The notes beneath the pieces are model-generated. The model was not told the origin of the DNA. It saw only the letters and a list, made by a program, of their open reading frames with translations, and did no database searches. A stretch of DNA of 64,000 bases from Sindora glabra (lineage: Eukaryota; Streptophyta; Magnoliopsida; Fabales; Fabaceae). The stretch covers positions 41,511,352-41,575,351 of the forward strand of contig CM035235.1 in NCBI GenBank assembly GCA_020226215.1, in the 5' to 3' direction. A program made the position numbers and the translations under genes. Below, piece by piece: positions 57,421 through 64,000 of this stretch (position 1 is the first letter of the stretch; each line of letters begins with the position of its first letter).

Positions 57421-60400
57421 TGTTACACCTTCCTAAAATTATAATAAATTAAAAATTATTTTGTGAGAAAGAATACTTGAGGTAATTGGTGAATTCAGTT
57501 AAGTTTGAAATTTTATATGTGAAATATGGAATAAAATAAATTTGATAAAATTGAGACTATATGAATATGAATTTGGTGAAAAATTAATGAGGAAAATGTA
57601 TTAGAATTATGAAGTATAAAGTTTTGAATTGATATAAGTGAGTGTATAAGTATGAAAGAGGCTTAGAAACATTTTTTCAAAAATGCCTTTAAAGTTCCAA
57701 CCTATATTTCAACCCCTAGGCCCTAACCCCTCTCTCATTTCATTATTTCTTAACTTTTTTCAACTATCTCTACACAATCTCTACTCTACTCAATGAATCA
57801 AGTAAGGAGAAGCTTCATTCTTCTTAATTTTTTCATCCAATCAATGTGAGAACATCATTTTCGTCAAGAATCATCCTTATTTCTTCTTGATTAATGAAGA
57901 GATTTAAAATTATTTAGTTTCATTAGGAATTCTAAACCTTAATTTTAGAATCTATGAATTTTAATGTGATTAAAGTTAAAAAATCTTGAAATTAACCTTC
58001 TAGCAACCTTTTCTATATAAGGTGAATAGATAATCCAATTAAATCTATATATTTTATAGTTATATAATGATATTGATGAAATATGGGTTGTTTGTGATTT
58101 TGGTTGAAGTTAGTTTATTTTGATATGGTGGAAGTAATAAATGATGGAGAAAGGTGATATGATATGTTATATAAGCATATTGATGATTATATTAAGGTTT
58201 GCTATTTAATATATGTGTTTAGAGTTAGATGTATGGTGAAATTTTTCTAGAAAATTGAGATTTTCATGTATAAATTGATTGGTGAATTGATTTCAAGGGT
58301 CTAGATGTGAAATTGGGATTTAAAATTGAGTGACCAATTGAGTATAAGGGTATAAAGGCAAAATTGGCATGGGTGAATTGATTCATAGACCTAGAATTTT
58401 TACGTCAACTTTGAAAGGGCATAACTCGTTCATCTTATGTCTGTTTTAAACAAATTACCTAAATTTTAATTGAGTCTACTTTCAAATGGAATTAGTTTCA
58501 AATCAAAATCTTTTAGATATTATAAAAAACTTAGGATTTAAAAAAATATACTTTTTATGTCTATTTTGTAAAAGGTATAACACTTTCAAATATTGATTGA
58601 TTTGAGTGAGTGAGTAATCTATAGAAAGTTAATTGAATCTACTTTCATATGAAATAAGTTTTACAAACAATCTATTCATGATTTTTTATAATTAATTAAA
58701 CATCATTCGAAGATCATGACTATGGTGACACTATAACAAACTATACCTAACCTATTTTGTGTTTTCATACTTTATAAGGGTCCAACATGGGGTGTTTGAT
58801 CTATAAACATAAAAGATAAGTAGTTTATGATATTTATATGATAACTACATAATGAGATGATCATAAAATGAGTAATATTAATTTTTATAAATTATCCTTA
58901 TGAATTATAAAGTAGAAAAAAGAAAAAAGAGATAAAAGTGAATGTGTATCTATTTTAGGAATTTTTCTACTTAACTTTCCTATACTCTATTTGTTCTATC
59001 TACTAGGATAATATGTTGTGAAACTAAGAGACTGAATGTGTGTAAATATATACCTCAATATGAATAAGTATGAAAACTTGTGATCTTGCTTGCTTCCCAT
59101 TATGATAAAGATTATGGTGTGTAATGATGCCCTTAAAGCGCCATTTATTTCTTATTAATTACTATTGATTGACCTTTTTTAAACACTACAATGAAGGCAT
59201 CGTTGCTTAGTTATGATAAATGTATGTTTTAATTGATATTAGGATTGTGATTATGCTTGGCTTACAACCACAAATGAGAAGTATAGAACTACCTTTTGAC
59301 AATTGGGTGTGCTTGTATCCAAACATGAATATGTTTCAAGTTATAATATTATGAAAGATGATGATTATGATGATAAATTGATTACCTCATATATGGTTAA
59401 ATTGAGATTAAGATAGTATGGGATTTGAAATTTATGTGATATGTATATATATGATAATGTGATTCAGCTCATGCTACTAGAATACAAATGGTACCAATGT
59501 GATGAAATAGATTAGAGCCGAATATGAGAAATGTGATTAGATGACTTTATTGAGGTAAAGTTAAAGATATTACAAACTAAATTTACAACTTCGTAAAATG
59601 ATGTGAATATGATTTTTTTATAGCATAAAGTTCTAATAAGTCAATTATCTTATATTGGATTTAGAAAAGAAGAGAATCCTATTTTATTATCACATTATTT
59701 TACCAACATAAAACTGATAAGACAAGGATTGGATGCTTTAGAATGATATACTAGTACCCTTAAAGTAAATTAGTATTTTAAAAATCTAATGTTTTTAGTA
59801 CTTAAAGTTTGATTTAAGTAAATACTTAACATGTGTTATTTGATTTCTTTAAAATGGAGTTGAAATTATTAAGAACCAAGTGTCTAATTTTATAATATAA
59901 TTTGAGCCTTCTTAAATTATAAAGCTTTAGTATTTTGATTATTTTACATTTGACTTAAGATGTCCTTATTTATGAAAATCTTCAATTTCTTTATGATAAT
60001 TTTTGAAGATATAAGAGAATGATATTATAAGATGGTAGAATGATATGAATAAAGTTTGTTGAGTGCCTCACATTATAATATTTTATTTGCATAAGCTCGA
60101 TTCCAAACAAACTACTATTTAAAGATAAATTTTGATTTTAAAAGTTAACATTGGAGAAATGTAAGAAGTCAATGACCTAGAATAATTTATTATGTTATGA
60201 TTTGAACTTAGAATTAGAATATTTGGAAATAAGATAAGTAATACTTTTATATTTATAATTTATGATTATAAATTACAAAAAAATGAAAGAAAGGAGTGAA
60301 AGGTAAATATGGATATTCTACAACATTTAAAAGTGGTCAGATATCATTAGGTAAGTATATCCCACTCTAAATTAACATCTTAATAATAAATTATTTAAAT

Positions 60401-61850
60401 ATCATGATTTATAATCTTTATTATAAATGGTACTAATCATGTGCTTATTCATCTATAAATCATTAATAATATGGCTGCGAATCATAATGTATTATGGAAT
60501 TAATCTTGTGGCCATGTATGAATAACTTAGAAATAATACTTGTGATAAGATAGAAATATCTACTTAAGAAAATGTTGTTTGAACAGGCTTGCGCAGCATG
60601 GCAATGATACTACCAGTTGTTGATTGATTATGACCGAAATGTGATAGTTAATGATAATTATATCATGCATGGAACTAAATCATTACCTTTATGTTGAAAA
60701 CTATAATGTGATCTATATCAGAATGTGAATGAGTATTGTGGCCATGTGAGAAGTATGGTGTTACTATTGTTGGTATATTGTGTTATGTGCTTTGATTTAC
60801 CCTGTGATGGTGAATAATTGATTCGTATTAAAATTGTATTGAAATTGTGACTTGTAGTGCTAAGCTCTATTGTGCATATTAGGATAAGAATTATGTCATG
60901 AGTAGCATTTGAAATGAGAAGTGTGATAGGGGCAATAATTTGAAAATCGGATGGAAAAGTCTCAATAAAAAGGTAGGTAAGGTATAAGGTTAGTTCAGGA
61001 GGAATATGGAAAGGTGGGTGAGATATAAAACTGGACTAGGAGTTAAATGGTGGATATATATTCTTACTATATTCTATTCTTCATTGTGTTGTAAAAATGG
61101 AAACTTAGTTATCCTTGAATATCTTTATTGATATGATCATGATGATTTAGTCATGGTTGAGTCCTAATGGCTATTTGAGAATAAGGCAATTAGCCATGAT
61201 TGAGTTCTTAAGATAATTGGTATTTAAAACTATGAAATTGCAAATGACTATGTACGAAATAGTATATTTGGGAGCTTTGCTCCACTTATAGTATTAAATT
61301 AACTTCTCTTTGATATTGTAACTGAATTGAATGAATATGGAATTATAAAGAACCTTTTTTTAGGTTTTATTATCTATATATATGTAATGGTTAATATAGG
61401 CATAGGTATGGATTGTGACTACTAAACAATTAAATAAGATAAAGTTATTAAGTATGAGTATTGGAAACTAATCGATAGTTTATTATGCTGCTACTGGAAT
61501 TGATCAAAATCATTTACTAATAATGATTGCTTTTATAGATATACATTCACTGAGATTATAAATCTCATTATATTCTTTAGCATTTTTAGGATATAATCGT
61601 AGGAATATCGAGTTGTGAAGCTTATATGGGAGTTAAAGGCAATCCTAGAAGGACTTAATAGTTGATATAAAGTTGGAATTCTTTTGGAATCATATTCAAG
61701 AATTAGAGATAGAGATAAAGTTGTATGATTTTCAGTCATTACAAAAATAAAATGATTTTTGTTTAATAGAATTAATATGAATAGTATTAAGGCTAGTGAA
61801 AATTGGATAATAAGATTCACGCCAATCATGATAGGGCTTAGGTCGTGACA
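57421..61850 (+). mobile_element. Probable solo LTR of a Gypsy element (about 4.4 kb)
   Basis: Starts TGTTACACCTT (57421) and ends GGTCGTGACA (61850). The two termini are imperfect inverted repeats (TGTTACACC and TGTCACGACC), and AAAAA flanks both sides (57416-57420 and 61851-61855), a possible 5-bp target duplication, though low in complexity. Inside are a TATA-like GTATAAGTATG near 57635, a C-rich leader (57710-57790), and the phrase GGGCATAACTCGTTCATC near 58418, a style often seen in plant Gypsy LTRs. There is no gag, pol or primer-binding site, so a solo LTR is the simplest reading. LTRs this long are known but uncommon. Confidence 0.55.
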
Positions 61851-61855
61851 AAAAA

Positions 61856-62503
61856 TGCTTAAATTTTCATAATAATTAATTTTATTTTTATTTTAGTGAT
61901 ATTAATATTAAGCATTATAATGATATATTAATTACGATACTAAATGAAACAAAAAAAGTAATATAAAAGATAAAATTGCAAATGATAAAATAATAAAATT
62001 ATAATATAATAATATTTTAATACATTAATAAAATTCTATACAATAATGAAACTTTATTATAGTACTAATTTTTATTTATATAAAAAATTCTAAATTTTAA
62101 ACAAAGATGACCCAGTTTCTTTTCTATATTGTCAATTTAATGTAGTGAATTTGAGAGTACCTATAACAAGAAAAAGCTAGTACTTCTATAAGAGGTCATT
62201 GATGATAGTCTCAAAGATAAAAATGGATGCCATGGGCATGGGAGTAAGAAACTGTTTTAAGGATATAATGAAAACAATCACTATTACTATTCATTTTCTT
62301 TATTATGTAACTACCTTTGAATACCTAGTTATTTGCGCATTTACTTCAAAAGTCATTAGACCTGCATTAAAATGCTTTGCTAATCATGTTATGAGTATGT
62401 ACAAATGCTTGAATATTGTCTCTCTTAATAACATTTTTGCATAACTTTTTTCTCTTTATAGCATTCACAACTTCTTTGCAACTAACTTGCAACTAAATAT
62501 AGC
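61856..62503. other. AT-rich stretch
   Basis: No supported gene. An 81-codon open frame at 62199-62444 (+) shows no recognisable domain and no exon context. Confidence 0.35.
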
Positions 62504-63784
62504 AAATTAATTTAATCCAAACATTAAACAATATAAATCAATTAACACAAATATTTTGTTGAATGCTAATTAATAATTACAAGTCACCCTTTAGATGCAG
62601 CTCGAATTCCACCATCAACTAAGTTTGAACCCTAAGGACATATTAGTATGCATTCCTAATGAATGGTTAAGCATTTTGTAGATATCAACAAATCATACAA
62701 ATTAAACTAGATGTGAACATATTCCATTATTTAGATTCTTATATTCTTATTACTGTAATTTTTGAAATTATGTATTTTCATTATTTATAATTATTTAATA
62801 TTTTTCATTATTTACATTTTTATATTCTTATTACTTTAATTTTTTAAATTTGTAATTTTTTTGGTTTCCATTATTTATAATTTTCTTGGTTTTAGTCTCT
62901 TAATTTTTAAAATAAATTTTATAAAATTTAATTTAATATTATGTCTTTTTGTCATTTACAATTTTTTAAATTAGATATTTTCATTATTGACAATTTTCTT
63001 AATTTAAGTTTAATTAAATATGTATAAATTTTATAAGATTTTTTTATAAAATTATGTCTTTCCATGATTTGCAATTTTCTTGTTTTCGATTTCATGATTT
63101 TATAGGTTTCTTTATAAATTTTCCATTATTTAAAAGTTTCTTGATTTCAAGTAATTTTAAAATTTGTTTTGTTGGTAATTAAATATGTTTATGCTTTAAG
63201 TATAATTTTTTAAGTTTCAAAATTTTCATTATCTATATTCTTATGTTTTCATTAATTTAGTTTTTAAAAATATGTTTTTTCATTATTTGCAATTATTTAA
63301 TATTTTCCATTATTTATATTATTATATTTTCAATAATTTAATTTTAAAAAATTATACTTTTTTATGTTTTAAGTACAATTATTTATGTTTTAAATTTTAG
63401 AATAAAAAATTTACAATCATATACTTAAATGCATATCTTTTCATTAAAAAATTATAAATTTCATGTGACAAATTATAAACTTTATAAAAACTTATTTTAA
63501 AAAATTGTAAATATAAACCATAAAAAATAAACTATTCCGTATAGTGTAAACAAAAACCATAAAAATAGAAAATAGAACAAAAAATTACAATTTTATGTAG
63601 TGGAAACAAAAATAAAAAAAATTACAATTTCTTCAAAATGTAAACCAAAAACAACAAGCACCAAATATATAAATTAACCAAACATATATAAATTGAAATT
63701 GAAGAAACAACATCAATCAACAAGCACTAGCAAAATAATATAAATTAATTCAGTTCAAATATTAAACAATATACATCAATTGAA
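62504..63784. repeat. Pair of direct repeats of about 43 bp, 1.24 kb apart
   Basis: AAATTAATTTAATCCAAACA, continuing TTAAACAATATAAATCAATT, at about 62504-62545 recurs with few changes at about 63742-63784. The sequence between includes the degenerate array at 62750-63400. It could mark the edges of a small element. Confidence 0.45.
62750..63400. repeat. Degenerate short repeats in T-rich sequence
   Basis: CATTATTTA(T/C)AATT-T(C/T)TT and related phrases recur near 62775, 62805, 62868, 62950, 63063, 63122, 63228, 63270 and 63308 with irregular spacing of about 40-100 bp. The array is strongly strand-asymmetric (T-rich), changing to A-rich after about 63400. Confidence 0.5.
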
Positions 63785-64000
63785 ACTAAAAAATGATCAA
63801 TTGAATATGAAGCAAAACCAGAACAAGAGCTTCACGATCATTTGGACAACTAGTCGCTGCCTAAATAAATTGGATTATCTAAATGCAAGAATAAAGTGAG
63901 AAGAAACTAATTTAACAATATATGAGAGAAGCAATAGCATTACGCTCTAACCATTTCACAAAACTAACATAGCAAAATATGAGAGAGAATAAAAAACCAA
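63785..64000. other. Window end, no gene recognised
   Basis: Slightly less AT-rich sequence. No exon could be supported before the window ends. Confidence 0.4.

Noticed and set aside
61533..61829. 98-codon minus-strand hydrophobic frame
   Set aside because: Inside the probable LTR. Its hydrophobicity follows from T-rich sequence and no family is recognised.
1..64000. CRISPR arrays, bacterial operons, tRNA or rRNA genes
   Set aside because: None seen. The sequence is plant nuclear DNA, and the repeats are tandem or dispersed eukaryotic types without CRISPR spacing.

Overview
The window is nuclear DNA of a flowering plant, most likely a eudicot. It is very AT-rich, its genes carry short exons with GT-AG introns, and it contains plant-type Ty1/copia elements, a large Gypsy-like LTR, MITEs and a plant F-box family. 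I cannot name the species. No rRNA, tRNA or CRISPR array was seen.

Layout. (1) About 0.76-5.9 kb, + strand: a seven-exon zinc alcohol dehydrogenase-like gene that joins into an uninterrupted 373-residue protein with every zinc ligand. Its core promoter is a tandem duplication with two TATA boxes. (2) About 6.3-14.9 kb: a less AT-rich block with fragments of at least three unrelated plant genes: a broken neprosin (+), one exon of a family 31 glucosidase like HGL1 (-), and one exon of DNA topoisomerase 3-beta (-, one in-frame stop). Several unidentified exon-like pieces and transposon-end motifs surround them. This looks like a transposon that carries gene fragments, or a landing site for them. 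(3) About 15-27 kb: intergenic transposon debris, including a degenerate coiled-coil reading frame, an array of about 146 bp period, Gypsy LTR-like pieces and a 161-bp MITE with a perfect 9-bp target duplication. (4) About 27.3-30.5 kb (+): a small unidentified reading frame, then F-box gene A with one frameshift. (5) 31.46-35.48 kb (+): an internally deleted copia element with both LTRs. (6) About 36-45 kb: a MITE, several degenerate tandem arrays and CACTA-like ends, then a LINE fragment. (7) 47.1-48.3 kb (-): F-box pseudogene B, an inverted paralogue of A that shares its upstream region. (8) 50.09-56.98 kb (-): a full-length but decayed copia element with two LTRs and a perfect GATGG target duplication, sitting just downstream of promoter/5'UTR-like sequence. 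(9) 57.42-61.85 kb: a probable solo Gypsy LTR of about 4.4 kb. (10) To the end: AT-rich sequence with degenerate repeats.

Only the alcohol dehydrogenase looks fully intact. F-box A is nearly intact. The rest is mobile-element sequence or gene remnants. The most unusual parts are the gene-fragment cluster at 9.9-11 kb and the inverted F-box duplication with a copia element between the copies.
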